Counted from the stretch's first letter, positions 9,393-18,861 are shown. The stretch is 64,000 bases of DNA from Streptomyces sp. 135 (GCF_020026305.1 NZ_CP075691.1:6200001-6264000); one strand, 5' to 3'. The notes: a model not told the origin generated them from the sequence alone. Numbers and translations are program-made.

Positions 9393-9410
9393 GCGCCCCG
9401 AAGGGGGCGC
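9393..9410 (+). terminator. Hairpin after the pucR-like gene
   Basis: GCGCCCC (9393-9399) pairs with GGGGCGC (9404-9410) around a GAAG loop, 4 bases after the stop codon. There is no U-tract, as is usual in Streptomyces. The right arm is also the start of a dispersed repeat. Confidence 0.5.
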
Positions 9411-9495
9411 GGGGAACGGCGCGCTCAGCCACGACACACCCGCACATGCCGCGCAGCGCAGTCGCCAAGCCAAGACACCCCCGCACATGCCGCGC
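9404..9495. repeat. Dispersed extragenic repeat copy plus a local direct repeat
   Basis: GGGGCGCGGGGAAC (9404-9417), followed by a GCGCG block and a CA/CC-rich tail, recurs after proS at 23613-23626 with a similar tail. I remember such gene-end elements as widely dispersed in Streptomyces genomes. Inside the tail, CGCACATGCCGCGC occurs twice (9441-9454 and 9482-9495). The gap up to 9673 holds no gene I can support. Confidence 0.55.
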
Positions 9496-9673
9496 GGCGC
9501 CGGCGCCAACCAAAGCCCCGCCCCGCCCCCCAACCCCCCGCCCGTACAAACCGGCGCGAGGCCCCCGGCCAGTACTCCGCCCCGGACAAACGTCAAGAAC
9601 TCCACCTCCCCCTACGGTGAGGGACGTACCACGTACCCCCCAGACACACCTCCGCGGAAGGGCCGGGAATCAC

Positions 9674-11119
9674 ATGACTTCCATCCACGCCTTCTGGCTC
9701 GCCGGTCGCCAGACCACCGGCGAGACCACGTTCGACGTCACCTCCCCCTGGGACGGCCGGCTCGTCGCCAAGGCGGCCGTCCCGACCGACGCCCAGGTCG
9801 AGGAGGCCGTCGCCGCCGCGTACGCCGTCCGCGACGAGTTCGCCGCGACCCCGGCCCACGCCCGCGCCGCCGCCCTCGACCACGTGAGCCGCCGCCTCGT
9901 CGAGCGCACGGAGGAGATCGCGCAGCTCATCTCCGCCGAGAACGGCAAGCCGATCAAGTGGGCCCGCGGCGAGGTCGGCCGCGCGGTCTCCGTCTTCCGG
10001 TTCGCCGCGGAGGAGGCCCGCCGCTTCAACGGCGGCGAGGCCCAGCGCCTGGACACCGACGCCGGCGGCCAGGGCCGCCTCGCCCTGACCCGCCGCTTCC
10101 CCAAGGGCGTCGTCCTCGGCATCGCGCCGTTCAACTTCCCGCTGAACCTCTGCGCGCACAAGGTCGCCCCGGCCATCGCCGTCGGCGCGCCGATCATCCT
10201 GAAGCCCGCCCCGGCGACCCCGCTGTCCGGTCTGATCCTCGGCGAGCTGCTCGCGGAGACGGACCTGCCCGCCGGCTCCTGGTCGGTCCTGCCGGTCGCC
10301 AACGACAAGATGCCCGCCCTCGTCCAGGACGAGCGCATGCCGGTCATCTCCTTCACCGGCTCCGACAAGGTCGGCTACGCGATCATGGACTCGGTGCCGC
10401 GCAAGCACTGCACCCTGGAGCTCGGCGGCAACGGCGCGGCCGTCGTCCTCGGCGACTTCTCCTCGGACGAGGACCTGGACTGGGCCGCCTCGCGCATCGC
10501 GACCTTCTCCAACTACCAGGGCGGCCAGTCCTGCATCTCCGTGCAGCGGGTCATCGCCGACGCCTCCGTGTACGACCGGCTCGTGCCGCGCGTCGTCGAG
10601 GCCGTCGAGGCCCAGGTCACCGGCGACCCCTCCGACCCGAAGACCGACGTCGGCCCGCTGGTCAACGAGGACGCCGCCAAGCGCGTGGAGTCCTGGGTCG
10701 ACGAGGCCGTCAAGGCGGGCGCGCAGCTGCTCACCGGTGGCAAGCGCGACGGCGCCACCTACGCGCCGACCGTCCTCGCCGACGTACCGGCCGACGTGAC
10801 CATCGCCTGCGAGGAGGTCTTCGGACCGGTCCTCACCGTCAAGAAGGTGGACGGCGAGGCGGAGGCGTTCGCCGCCGTCAACGACTCCAAGTACGGCCTC
10901 CAGGCGGGCGTCTTCACGCACGACCTGCAGACCGCCTTCCGCGCGCACCGCGCCCTGGAGGTCGGCGGCGTGGTCATCGGCGACGCCCCGTCCTACCGCG
11001 CCGACCAGATGCCGTACGGCGGCGTCAAGCAGTCCGGCGTCGGCCGCGAGGGCGTCCGCTACGCGATGGACGACTACACCTACGAGCGGGTCATGGTGCT
11101 GACGGGCCTCGCCCTGTAA
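9674..11119 (+). CDS. NAD(P)-dependent aldehyde dehydrogenase
   Basis: A 481-residue aldehyde dehydrogenase that oxidises an aldehyde to the acid in the cytosol. Landmarks are the Asn-containing loop GIAPFNFPLN, ILKPAPATPLSG (cofactor Lys), ISFTGSDKVG, the general-base Glu in LELGGNGA (Glu249) and the catalytic Cys in GGQSCISVQR (Cys287). EEVFGPVLTV follows near the C-terminus. It is a typical full-length subunit. The ATG at 9674 is the first codon of the conserved N-terminus; the frame is open much further upstream but only as a shadow of the regulator gene. With gabT 6 kb away, succinate-semialdehyde or gamma-aminobutyraldehyde is a plausible substrate, but the sequence does not settle it. 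A strong hairpin follows. Confidence 0.9.
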   Translation: MTSIHAFWLAGRQTTGETTFDVTSPWDGRLVAKAAVPTDAQVEEAVAAAYAVRDEFAATPAHARAAALDHVSRRLVERTEEIAQLISAENGKPIKWARGEVGRAVSVFRFAAEEARRFNGGEAQRLDTDAGGQGRLALTRRFPKGVVLGIAPFNFPLNLCAHKVAPAIAVGAPIILKPAPATPLSGLILGELLAETDLPAGSWSVLPVANDKMPALVQDERMPVISFTGSDKVGYAIMDSVPRKHCTLELGGNGAAVVLGDFSSDEDLDWAASRIATFSNYQGGQSCISVQRVIADASVYDRLVPRVVEAVEAQVTGDPSDPKTDVGPLVNEDAAKRVESWVDEAVKAGAQLLTGGKRDGATYAPTVLADVPADVTIACEEVFGPVLTVKKVDGEAEAFAAVNDSKYGLQAGVFTHDLQTAFRAHRALEVGGVVIGDAPSYRADQMPYGGVKQSGVGREGVRYAMDDYTYERVMVLTGLAL

Positions 11120-11150
11120 GCCACTCAGCAGCCACGTCCCCCGAGGACAA

Positions 11151-11187
11151 CGGCCGGAGCCCACTGTGCGGGGGCTCCGGCCGTTTT
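11151..11187 (+). terminator. Intrinsic terminator after the aldehyde dehydrogenase
   Basis: CGGCCGGAGCCC (11151-11162) can pair with GGGCTCCGGCCG (11172-11183) across a short loop, followed by TTTT. This is a strong G/C stem with a short U-tract. Confidence 0.85.
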
Positions 11188-11329
11188 CGTGCGTACGCCG
11201 GACGCGTCTCGTACGAACGCTGCGCGAGGACTGGTGGGTCCGGGACGAATGGGGTACCAACGATCCAGTAGCACCAGGCAGTAACCGCAGCCCGTACCCG
11301 ACCCTTCTGCGCGGCGAGGTGAGCTCCTC

Positions 11330-13267
11330 ATGACCGCACCAACCCCCAAACCGTCCGTGAGCGAACGCGAGGCCCGGCGGGTCGCCGAGGCCGCCCGCGA
11401 GCAGGACTGGCGCAAGCCCAGCTTCGCCAAGGAACTCTTCCTCGGGCGCTTCCGGCTCGACCTGATCCACCCGCATCCGATGCCCCCGGCCGAGGACGCC
11501 GTACGCGGCGAGGAGTTCCTCGCCAGGCTCCGGGAGTTCTGCGAGACGAAGATCGACTCGGCCCGCATCGAGCGCGAGGCGCGCATCCCCGACGAGACCA
11601 TCAAGGGCCTCAAGGAACTCGGCGCCCTCGGCATGAAGATCGACACGAAGTACGGCGGGCTCGGCCTCACGCAGGTGTACTACAACAAGGCCCTCGCCCT
11701 CGTCGGCTCCGCGAGCCCCGCGATCGGGGCGCTGCTCTCCGCGCACCAGTCGATCGGCGTACCGCAGCCGCTGAAGATCTTCGGCACACAGGCGCAGAAG
11801 GACGCCTTCCTGCCGCGCTGCGCCACCACCGACATCACGGCCTTCCTGCTGACCGAGCCGGACGTCGGCTCGGACCCGGCACGCCTTGCCACCATGGCCG
11901 TGCCCGACGGCGACGATTACGTCCTGGACGGCGTGAAGCTGTGGACGACCAACGGCGTCGTCGCCGACCTGCTCGTCGTAATGGCGCGCGTGCCGAAGTC
12001 CGAGGGCCACAAGGGCGGCATCACGGCCTTCGTCGTCGAGGCGGACTCCGAGGGCGTCACCGTCGAGAACCGCAACGCCTTCATGGGCCTGCGCGGCCTG
12101 GAGAACGGCGTCACCCGCTTCCACCAGGTGCGGGTCCCGGCCGCGAACCGCATCGGCCCGGAAGGCGCGGGGCTGAAGATCGCCCTCACCACCCTCAACA
12201 CCGGACGGCTCTCCCTGCCCGCCATGTGCGTCGGCGCGGGCAAGTGGTGCCTGAAGATCGCCCGCGAGTGGTCGGGCGCCCGTGAGCAGTGGGGCAAGCC
12301 GGTCGCGCACCACGAGGCGGTCGGCGCGAAGATCTCCTTCATCGCGGCGACCACCTTCGCGCTCGAAGCCGTCCTCGACCTCTCCTCGCAGATGGCCGAC
12401 GAGGACCGCAACGACATCCGCATCGAGGCCGCACTCGCCAAGCTGTACGGCTCCGAGATGGCCTGGCTGATGGCCGACGAACTGGTGCAGATCCGCGGCG
12501 GCCGCGGCTTCGAGACCGCCGAGTCCCTCGCGGCCCGCGGCGAGCGTGCCGTGCCCGCCGAGCAGATCCTGCGGGACCTGCGCATCAACCGCATCTTCGA
12601 GGGCTCCACGGAGATCATGCACCTGCTGATCGCCCGCGAGGCCGTCGACGCCCACCTGAAGGTCGCCGGCGACCTCATCGACCCCGACAAGACCCTCTCC
12701 GACAAGGCCAAGGCGGGCGCCAGGGCCGGCGGCTTCTACGCACGCTGGCTGCCGAAGCTGGTGGCGGGGCCCGGCCAGCTCCCGCGCTCCTACGCCGAGT
12801 TCCACCCGCCCGGGCACGCGGACCTCTCCGGCCACCTGCGCTACGTCGAGCGCGGCGCCCGCAAGCTGGCCCGCTCCACCTTCTACGCCATGTCCCGCTG
12901 GCAGGGAAAGATGGAGACCAAGCAGGGCTTCCTCGGCCGCGTCGTCGACATCGGGGCGGAGCTCTTCGCCATGAGCGCGGCCTGCGTACGCGCCGAACTC
13001 CTGCGCACCACCGAGGACCACGGCCGCGAGGCGTACCAACTGGCCGACGTCTTCTGCCGTCAGTCCCGCATCCGCGTCGAGGAACTCTTCGGCCGGCTGT
13101 GGACCAACACCGACGACCTGGACCACAAGGTGGTCAGGGGCGTCCTCTCGGGCACCTACACCTGGCTCGAATCGGGGATCATCGACCCCTCCGGCGACGG
13201 GCCGTGGATCGCGGAAGCGGCCCCGGGCCCCTCCAAACACGACAACGTCCACCGCCCCATTCGCTGA
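11330..13267 (+). CDS. Acyl-CoA dehydrogenase
   Basis: A 645-residue member of the longer, VLCAD-like acyl-CoA dehydrogenases, which remove two hydrogens from fatty acyl-CoA using FAD. N-terminal alpha-helical domain: residues about 60-150. Central beta domain: AFLLTEPDVGSDPARL and LWTTNGVVADLLVVMARVP. The C-terminal four-helix domain carries EQWGKPVAHHEAVGAKI, QIRGGRGFETAESLAARGE and RIFEGSTEIMHLLIAREAVD. A further 130-residue C-terminal extension, as in VLCAD/ACAD9 relatives, follows from residue about 460. The ATG at 11330 is preceded by GGCGAGGTGAGC, an acceptable ribosome site. It stands alone between two terminator regions, so its pathway (fatty-acid beta-oxidation or branched-chain degradation) is not indicated by neighbours. 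Confidence 0.9.
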   Translation: MTAPTPKPSVSEREARRVAEAAREQDWRKPSFAKELFLGRFRLDLIHPHPMPPAEDAVRGEEFLARLREFCETKIDSARIEREARIPDETIKGLKELGALGMKIDTKYGGLGLTQVYYNKALALVGSASPAIGALLSAHQSIGVPQPLKIFGTQAQKDAFLPRCATTDITAFLLTEPDVGSDPARLATMAVPDGDDYVLDGVKLWTTNGVVADLLVVMARVPKSEGHKGGITAFVVEADSEGVTVENRNAFMGLRGLENGVTRFHQVRVPAANRIGPEGAGLKIALTTLNTGRLSLPAMCVGAGKWCLKIAREWSGAREQWGKPVAHHEAVGAKISFIAATTFALEAVLDLSSQMADEDRNDIRIEAALAKLYGSEMAWLMADELVQIRGGRGFETAESLAARGERAVPAEQILRDLRINRIFEGSTEIMHLLIAREAVDAHLKVAGDLIDPDKTLSDKAKAGARAGGFYARWLPKLVAGPGQLPRSYAEFHPPGHADLSGHLRYVERGARKLARSTFYAMSRWQGKMETKQGFLGRVVDIGAELFAMSAACVRAELLRTTEDHGREAYQLADVFCRQSRIRVEELFGRLWTNTDDLDHKVVRGVLSGTYTWLESGIIDPSGDGPWIAEAAPGPSKHDNVHRPIR

Positions 13268-13355
13268 AAGCGCGCCCTATTCGCTGGAAGCACGCACCCC
13301 ACCCGCTGAATCAATTCCCACCCGTCGCATTCCGCCCCGCCCGAAACCGGTCCGC

Positions 13356-13384
13356 TTGCCCGGGAGTTGGAGCCCGCCCACAAT
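13356..13384 (+). promoter_or_regulatory. Candidate promoter upstream of the secA paralogue
   Basis: TTGCCC (13356-13361) and CACAAT (13379-13384) are separated by 17 bases and lie about 36 bases before the TTG start of the secA-like gene. The match to the vegetative sigma consensus is moderate, and no transcript data are available. Confidence 0.35.
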
Positions 13385-13419
13385 GAGCGGACCGGCCGGG
13401 GAATCAGGGGGGAATTCCG

Positions 13420-16170
13420 TTGTCCGTACTCAAATTGGAACGCCTCACCGGAAAGATCATGCGCGCGGGCGAAGGCAGAATGCTGCGCCGCCTGGAACGC
13501 CTGCGGGATCAGGTCAACTCCATCGAGAACGACGTCGAGCGGCTCTCCGACGCCGAACTGCGCGCGCTCACCGACGAGTACAGAGAGCGGTACGCCGATG
13601 GCGAGAGCCTCGACGACCTGCTCCCCGAGGCCTTCGCCACCGTCCGCGAGGCGGCCCGGCGCACCCTCGGCATGCGCCACTTCGACGTCCAGGTCATGGG
13701 CGGCGCGGCCCTCCACCTCGGCACCGTCGCCGAGATGCAGACCGGCGAGGGAAAGACCCTGTCCGCGACGCTGCCCGCCTATCTGAACGCACTGACGGGC
13801 AAAGGCGTCCACCTCGTCACGGTCAACGACTACCTGGCCGCGCGCGACGCCCGCTGGATGGGCCGCGCCTACGATTTCCTCGGTTTGAGCGTCGGCGTCA
13901 TCAGGGCCGAGATGAGCCCGGCCGAGCGCCGTGCCGCGTATGCCTGCGACATCACGTACGGCACCAACAACGAATTCGGCTTCGACTATCTGCGCGACAA
14001 CATGGCCTGGTCCAAGGACGAACTGGTGCAGCGCGGACACCATTTCGCGATCGTCGACGAGGCGGACTCCATCCTCATCGACGAGGCGCGCACCCCGCTG
14101 ATCATCTCGGGGCCCGCCGACCAGCCGACGCAGTGGTACGCGTTCTTCGCCGCGGCGGTGCGCAGGATGAAGGGCGTCGCGATCCAGGACGAGAAGTTCA
14201 CCACCCCGCAGGCCAAGCTCGAACTGGCCGAACTGCGGGCCGCGTACCACTATGAGTACGACCCGAAGAAACGCACCGTCGCGATCCTCGACAGCGGCGT
14301 GGAATTCCTGGAGGACCAGCTCGGCATCGACAACCTCTACGACTCGGCCCACACCTCCCTCATCGGCCAGCTGAACAACGCGCTCAAGGCGAAAGAGCAC
14401 TTCAAGAGGGACAAGGACTATGTCGTCACCGACGGCGAGGTATTGATCGTCGACGAGCACACCGGGCGCATCCTCGCCGGACGCCGGTACAACGAAGGCG
14501 TTCACCAGGCGATCGAGGCCAAGGAAGGCGTGACGATCAAGGACGAGAACCAGACCCTCGCCACGATCACCCTCCAGAATTTCTTCCGCCTCTACGACAA
14601 ACTCTCCGGAATGACCGGCACCGCCATGACGGAGGCCGCCGAATTCCATCAGATCTACAAACTGCACGTGGTGCCCATTCCCACCAACAAGCCGATGGTC
14701 CGCGCCGACAGACCCGACGTCGTCTACCGCGAGGAGTCCGTGAAGTTCGACGCGGTCGTCACGGACATCGCCGAACGGCACCGCGCGGGCCAGCCCGTCC
14801 TGGTCGGCACCGTCTCCGTCGCGAAGTCCGAGCACCTCTCTGCGCTGCTGGCCCGGCGCGGCATCCCGCACGAGGTGCTGAACGCCAAGAACCACCGGCG
14901 CGAGGCGCGGATCGTCGCCCAGGCCGGGCGCAAGGGCGCCGTCACCGTCGCCACGAACATGGCAGGACGCGGCACCGACATCATGTTGGGCGGCAACCCC
15001 GAGGCCATGGCCGAGGCCGAGCTGACGCAGCGCGGCCTCACTCCCGAGACGGCCCAGGAGGAGTACCGCGAAGTCCTGGCACGCATCGAGGCCGAGGCCG
15101 CCGCCGAGCACGACGAGGTCAAGGAACTCGGCGGCCTGTACGTCCTCGGCACCGAGCGGCACGAGTCCCGCCGCATCGACAACCAGCTGCGCGGACGCAG
15201 CGGCCGCCAGGGCGACCCCGGGCAGTCCCGCTTCTACCTCTCGCTCGGCGACGACCTGATGCGGCTGTTCCGCGCCGAACTCGTCGAGCGGGTCATGCTG
15301 ATGGCCAACGTCCCCGACGACGTGCCCATCGAGAACAAGATGGTGACCCGCGCCATCGCCTCCGCGCAGTCCCAGGTCGAACAGCAGCACTTCGAGACCC
15401 GCAAGAACGTCCTCAAGTACGACGAGGTCCTCAACCGCCAGCGCTCCCTCGTCTACGCCGAACGCCGCCGCGTCCTGGAGGGCGAGGACCTGCGCGAGCA
15501 GATCCACCACTTCATGGACGACACCATCGACGCGTACGTGGCCGCGGAGACCGCCGAGGGGTTCGGCGAGGAATGGGACCTCGACCGGCTGTGGAGCGCC
15601 TTCGGCCAGCTCTACCCCGTGGGCGTCACCGTCGAGGAGCTGGAGGAGGCCGCGGGTTCCCGCGCGGAGCTGACCGCCGCCCTGATCGGCGAGCGCCTCA
15701 TCGAGGACATCCACGCGCGCTACGCGGAACGCGAGCGCGAACTCGGCGAGGACGTCATGCGCGAGCTGGAGCGCCGCGTGGTGCTCGCGGTCCTCGACCG
15801 GAAGTGGCGCGAACACCTGTATGAGATGGACTACCTCCAGGAGGGCATCTGGATGCGCTCCTACCTCGGCAGGGACCCCCTCTTCGAGTTCCAGCGCGAG
15901 GGCTTCGACCTGTTCACCGCGATGATGGACGCCATCAAGGAGGAGTCCGTCGGCTACCTCTTCAACCTGGACGTCCAGGTCGAACCATCGGACCTGGAGG
16001 CGCCCGGGAGCACCGGCCCGCTCCGCTTCAGCGCGCCCACGATGGACACGGAGGAAGGCGTCGTACGGGGCGACTTCACGCCCGGGCAGGACGAGCCGGG
16101 AGAGACGGGGGAGGACGGCCCGAGCCCCGCGGACCGCCCCCGGCAAAGGCGCCGCCGCAAGAAGCGGTGA
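13420..16170 (+). CDS. secA: SecA-type preprotein translocase ATPase (probable second copy)
   Basis: A 916-residue SecA motor, which pushes unfolded preproteins through SecYEG using ATP. Walker A is TGEGKT (residues 108-113), the DEAD-like box is IVDEADSILIDEARTP (211-226), and the second NBD holds TNMAGRGTDIMLGGNP and NQLRGRSGRQGDPG. The preprotein cross-linking, scaffold (ERRVVLAVLDRKWREHLYEMDY) and C-terminal regions are complete, and the last 11 residues are Arg/Lys-rich with no zinc finger. The start is TTG at 13420 after AGGGGGGAA; an ATG at 13459 is the alternative. From memory, the housekeeping secA of Streptomyces lies in another part of the chromosome, and this copy differs by IVDEAD for IVDEVD and a missing loop after FFRLY. 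It is therefore likely an accessory paralogue. The 5' half uses more A/T-ending codons than its neighbours. Confidence 0.88.
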   Translation: MSVLKLERLTGKIMRAGEGRMLRRLERLRDQVNSIENDVERLSDAELRALTDEYRERYADGESLDDLLPEAFATVREAARRTLGMRHFDVQVMGGAALHLGTVAEMQTGEGKTLSATLPAYLNALTGKGVHLVTVNDYLAARDARWMGRAYDFLGLSVGVIRAEMSPAERRAAYACDITYGTNNEFGFDYLRDNMAWSKDELVQRGHHFAIVDEADSILIDEARTPLIISGPADQPTQWYAFFAAAVRRMKGVAIQDEKFTTPQAKLELAELRAAYHYEYDPKKRTVAILDSGVEFLEDQLGIDNLYDSAHTSLIGQLNNALKAKEHFKRDKDYVVTDGEVLIVDEHTGRILAGRRYNEGVHQAIEAKEGVTIKDENQTLATITLQNFFRLYDKLSGMTGTAMTEAAEFHQIYKLHVVPIPTNKPMVRADRPDVVYREESVKFDAVVTDIAERHRAGQPVLVGTVSVAKSEHLSALLARRGIPHEVLNAKNHRREARIVAQAGRKGAVTVATNMAGRGTDIMLGGNPEAMAEAELTQRGLTPETAQEEYREVLARIEAEAAAEHDEVKELGGLYVLGTERHESRRIDNQLRGRSGRQGDPGQSRFYLSLGDDLMRLFRAELVERVMLMANVPDDVPIENKMVTRAIASAQSQVEQQHFETRKNVLKYDEVLNRQRSLVYAERRRVLEGEDLREQIHHFMDDTIDAYVAAETAEGFGEEWDLDRLWSAFGQLYPVGVTVEELEEAAGSRAELTAALIGERLIEDIHARYAERERELGEDVMRELERRVVLAVLDRKWREHLYEMDYLQEGIWMRSYLGRDPLFEFQREGFDLFTAMMDAIKEESVGYLFNLDVQVEPSDLEAPGSTGPLRFSAPTMDTEEGVVRGDFTPGQDEPGETGEDGPSPADRPRQRRRRKKR

Positions 16171-16247
16171 CCCGCGCCGGACGCCACGTACGCCACATCG
16201 GGGCCCGCGGGGTCCGGGCGGCGACGTCGTGCGGCCACAATGGGGGC

Positions 16248-17516
16248 ATGAGCGACAGCCCATCCCCCCTCGCCGACCCGCATCTCGTCTTCGACCCCGT
16301 CTCCATCGCGGACGGGGACGGACCGCGGGACATCGTCATCCTCGGGTCCACGGGTTCGATCGGCACCCAGGCCATCGACCTCGTCCTGCGCAACCCCGAC
16401 CGCTTCCGCGTCACCGCGCTCTCCGCCGCGGGCGGCCGCGTCGGCCTCCTCGCCGAGCAGGCACGCCGGCTCCGGGTGAAGACCGTCGCGGTCGCCCGCG
16501 AGGACGCAGTACCGGCGCTGCGCGAAGCCCTCCAGGGGCAGTACGAGGCGGGGGAGCCGCTCCCCGAGATCCTCGCCGGACCGGACGCCGCCACGCAGGT
16601 CGCCGCCTCCGCCTGCCACACGGTCCTCAACGGCATCACCGGCTCCATCGGCCTCGCGCCGACGCTCGCCGCCCTGGAGGCCGGCCGCACCCTCGCGCTC
16701 GCCAACAAGGAATCGCTGATCGTCGGCGGCCCCCTCGTGAAGGCGATCGCCAAGCCCGGCCAGATCATCCCGGTCGACTCCGAGCACGCCGCCCTCTTCC
16801 AGGCGCTCGCCGCCGGCACCCGCGCGGACGTACGCAAACTCGTCGTCACCGCCTCCGGCGGCCCCTTCCGCGGACGTACGAAGGCCGATCTCGCGCACGT
16901 CACCCCCGAGGACGCGCTCGCGCACCCCACCTGGGCCATGGGCCCGGTGATCACGGTCAACTCCGCGACGCTGGTCAACAAGGGTCTTGAGGTCATCGAG
17001 GCGCACCTCCTCTACGACATCCCCTTCGACCGCATCGAGGTCGTCGTCCACCCGCAGTCATACGTGCACTCCATGGTGGAGTTCACCGACGGCTCCACCC
17101 TCGCCCAGGCGACCCCGCCGGACATGCGCGGTCCGATCGCCATCGGCATCGGCTGGCCCGAGCGGGTGCCCGACGCGGCGCCCGCCTTCGACTGGACCAA
17201 GGCGTCGAGCTGGGAGTTCTTCCCGCTCGACGACGAGGCGTTCCCGTCGGTCGGGCTGGCCCGGCACGTCGGAGCGCTCGCGGGCACGGCCCCGGCGGTG
17301 TTCAATGCCGCCAACGAGGAATGCGTGGCCGCGTTCCTCAAGGGCGCGCTGCCCTTCAACGGCATCATGGAGACGGTGACGAGGGTCGTGGACGAGCACG
17401 GCACGCCCTCGGGGGGAACCTCCCTCACCGTCGCGGACGTCCTCGAAGCGGAGACCTGGGCGCGCGCCCGGGCACGCGAACTGGCAGCACAGACGACCGC
17501 GGAGGCTCGTGCATGA
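16248..17516 (+). CDS. dxr: 1-deoxy-D-xylulose-5-phosphate reductoisomerase
   Basis: A 422-residue enzyme of the MEP isoprenoid pathway that rearranges and reduces DXP to 2-C-methyl-D-erythritol 4-phosphate with NADPH and a divalent metal. NADPH fold: ILGSTGSIGTQ (residues 31-41). Further landmarks are LANKESLIVGG, the metal-binding IPVDSEHAALFQ, TASGGPFRGR, HPTWAMG, VNSATLVNKGLEVIEAH and VHPQSYVHSMVEF. The ATG at 16248 follows GGGGG. The frame is open back to 16167 but that extension shows no conserved sequence. The last codons overlap the site-2 protease start by 4 bases (ATGA), so the two are translationally coupled. The partner enzyme gene ispG lies 1.5 kb downstream. Confidence 0.96.
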   Translation: MSDSPSPLADPHLVFDPVSIADGDGPRDIVILGSTGSIGTQAIDLVLRNPDRFRVTALSAAGGRVGLLAEQARRLRVKTVAVAREDAVPALREALQGQYEAGEPLPEILAGPDAATQVAASACHTVLNGITGSIGLAPTLAALEAGRTLALANKESLIVGGPLVKAIAKPGQIIPVDSEHAALFQALAAGTRADVRKLVVTASGGPFRGRTKADLAHVTPEDALAHPTWAMGPVITVNSATLVNKGLEVIEAHLLYDIPFDRIEVVVHPQSYVHSMVEFTDGSTLAQATPPDMRGPIAIGIGWPERVPDAAPAFDWTKASSWEFFPLDDEAFPSVGLARHVGALAGTAPAVFNAANEECVAAFLKGALPFNGIMETVTRVVDEHGTPSGGTSLTVADVLEAETWARARARELAAQTTAEARA

Positions 17517-18814
17517 CGACCTTGATGATGATCCTCGGGATAGTCGTCTTCGTGATCGGGCTGCTCTTCTCGATCGCCTGGCACGAGCTGGGGCACCTGT
17601 CGACCGCCAAGATGTTCGGCATCCGGGTGCCGCAGTACATGGTCGGCTTCGGCCCGACCCTGTTCTCGCGCAAGAAGGGCGACACCGAGTACGGCATCAA
17701 GGCCATCCCCCTCGGCGGCTACATCCGCATGATCGGCATGTTCCCGCCGGGCGCGGACGGCCGCATAGAGGCACGCTCCACCTCGCCCTGGCGCGGCATG
17801 ATCGAGGACGCCCGCTCGGCGGCCTTCGAGGAGCTGCGGCCCGGCGACGAGACCCGCCTCTTCTACACGCGCAAGCCGTGGAAGCGCGTGATCGTGATGT
17901 TCGCGGGCCCCTTCATGAACCTCATCCTCGCCGTGGCGATCTTCCTCGGCGTGATGATGACGTTCGGCATCAGCAGCCAGACGACCCAGGTCAGCAAGGT
18001 CTCGGACTGCGTCATCCAGCAGAGCGAGAACCGCTCCAAGTGCGAGAAGGGCGACAAGGCGGCGCCCGCCAAGGCGGCGGGCCTCAAGCCGGGCGACAAG
18101 ATCGTCGCCTTCCAGGGGCAGGCCGTCGACGACTGGTCCACGCTCCAGTCGAAGATCCGCGAGACCATCGGCCCGGCCACCCTCACGGTCGAGCGGGACG
18201 GCAAGCGCATCGACCTGCACGCCGACCTCATCAAGAACCAGGTCACCAAGACCGACGGCGAGGGCGCGTACGTCGAGGGCAAGTACGTCTACGCGGGCTT
18301 CCTCGGCTTCACCCCCGCCACCGGCATCGTCCAGCAGTCCTTCGGCCAGTCCGTGGAGCGCATGGGCGACATGATGGAGAACGGCGTCGAGTCGATCATC
18401 GCCCTGCCGTCCAAGATCCCGGACCTGTGGGACGCGGCGTTCGGCGACGGCGAGCGCAAGCAGGACTCGCCCATGGGCGTGGTGGGCGCCGCCCGCGTCG
18501 GCGGCGACGTGTTCACCCTGGACATCCCGCCGCAGAACCAGATCGCGATGATGCTGTTCCTCATCGCGGGCTTCAACCTCTCGCTCTTCCTCTTCAACAT
18601 GCTGCCGCTGCTGCCGCTCGACGGCGGCCACATCGCGGGCGCCCTGTGGGAGTCCGTGCGCCGCAACACGGCGAAGGTCCTGCGCCGCCCCGACCCGGGC
18701 CCGTTCGACGTGGCGAAGCTGATGCCGGTCGCCTACGTGGTGGCGGGGATCTTCATCTGCTTCACGATCCTGGTACTCATCGCGGATGTCGTGAACCCGG
18801 TGAGAATTTCCTGA
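17513..18814 (+). CDS. RseP-like site-2 membrane metalloprotease with PDZ domain
   Basis: A 433-residue intramembrane zinc protease (M50/S2P, RseP/Rip1 type) that cuts transmembrane segments of regulators such as anti-sigma factors, or signal-peptide remnants. The first membrane helix contains the zinc motif HELGH (residues about 23-27). The third-ligand motif NMLPLLPLDGG lies near residue 363. A PDZ-like region (AAGLKPGDKIVAFQGQAVDDW) sits between them on the extracytoplasmic side, and there are four predicted membrane helices. It starts inside the dxr stop codon (ATGA), so both form one transcript that ends at the hairpin 18829-18861. The dxr-protease-ispG order is a common actinobacterial arrangement. 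The substrate is unknown. Confidence 0.93.
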   Translation: MTTLMMILGIVVFVIGLLFSIAWHELGHLSTAKMFGIRVPQYMVGFGPTLFSRKKGDTEYGIKAIPLGGYIRMIGMFPPGADGRIEARSTSPWRGMIEDARSAAFEELRPGDETRLFYTRKPWKRVIVMFAGPFMNLILAVAIFLGVMMTFGISSQTTQVSKVSDCVIQQSENRSKCEKGDKAAPAKAAGLKPGDKIVAFQGQAVDDWSTLQSKIRETIGPATLTVERDGKRIDLHADLIKNQVTKTDGEGAYVEGKYVYAGFLGFTPATGIVQQSFGQSVERMGDMMENGVESIIALPSKIPDLWDAAFGDGERKQDSPMGVVGAARVGGDVFTLDIPPQNQIAMMLFLIAGFNLSLFLFNMLPLLPLDGGHIAGALWESVRRNTAKVLRRPDPGPFDVAKLMPVAYVVAGIFICFTILVLIADVVNPVRIS

Positions 18815-18828
18815 TTTCAGCAGGAACA

Positions 18829-18861
18829 GGGCGGCCCGGCGTGCTATGCGCCGGGCCGCCC
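18829..18861 (+). terminator. Hairpin between the site-2 protease gene and ispG
   Basis: GGGCGGCCCGGCG (18829-18841) is perfectly complementary to CGCCGGGCCGCCC (18849-18861) around a 7-base loop. It lies 15 bases after the protease stop. There is no U-tract. It probably ends the dxr transcript, so ispG should have its own promoter. Confidence 0.75.

Noticed and set aside
9593..13252. Long minus-strand open frame (1,219 codons) opposite the aldehyde and acyl-CoA dehydrogenase genes
   Set aside because: It is antisense to two well-supported enzymes, has no domain motif, and is a typical result of G/C-rich third positions removing stops in the opposite strand.
16167..16247. Extended N-terminus of dxr
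   Set aside because: The extra residues show no conserved sequence, while ATG 16248 is preceded by a G-rich ribosome site.
13156..16263. Minus-strand open frame opposite the secA-like gene
   Set aside because: Fully antisense to SecA motifs; composition is Val/Gly/Asp-rich without any recognisable feature.
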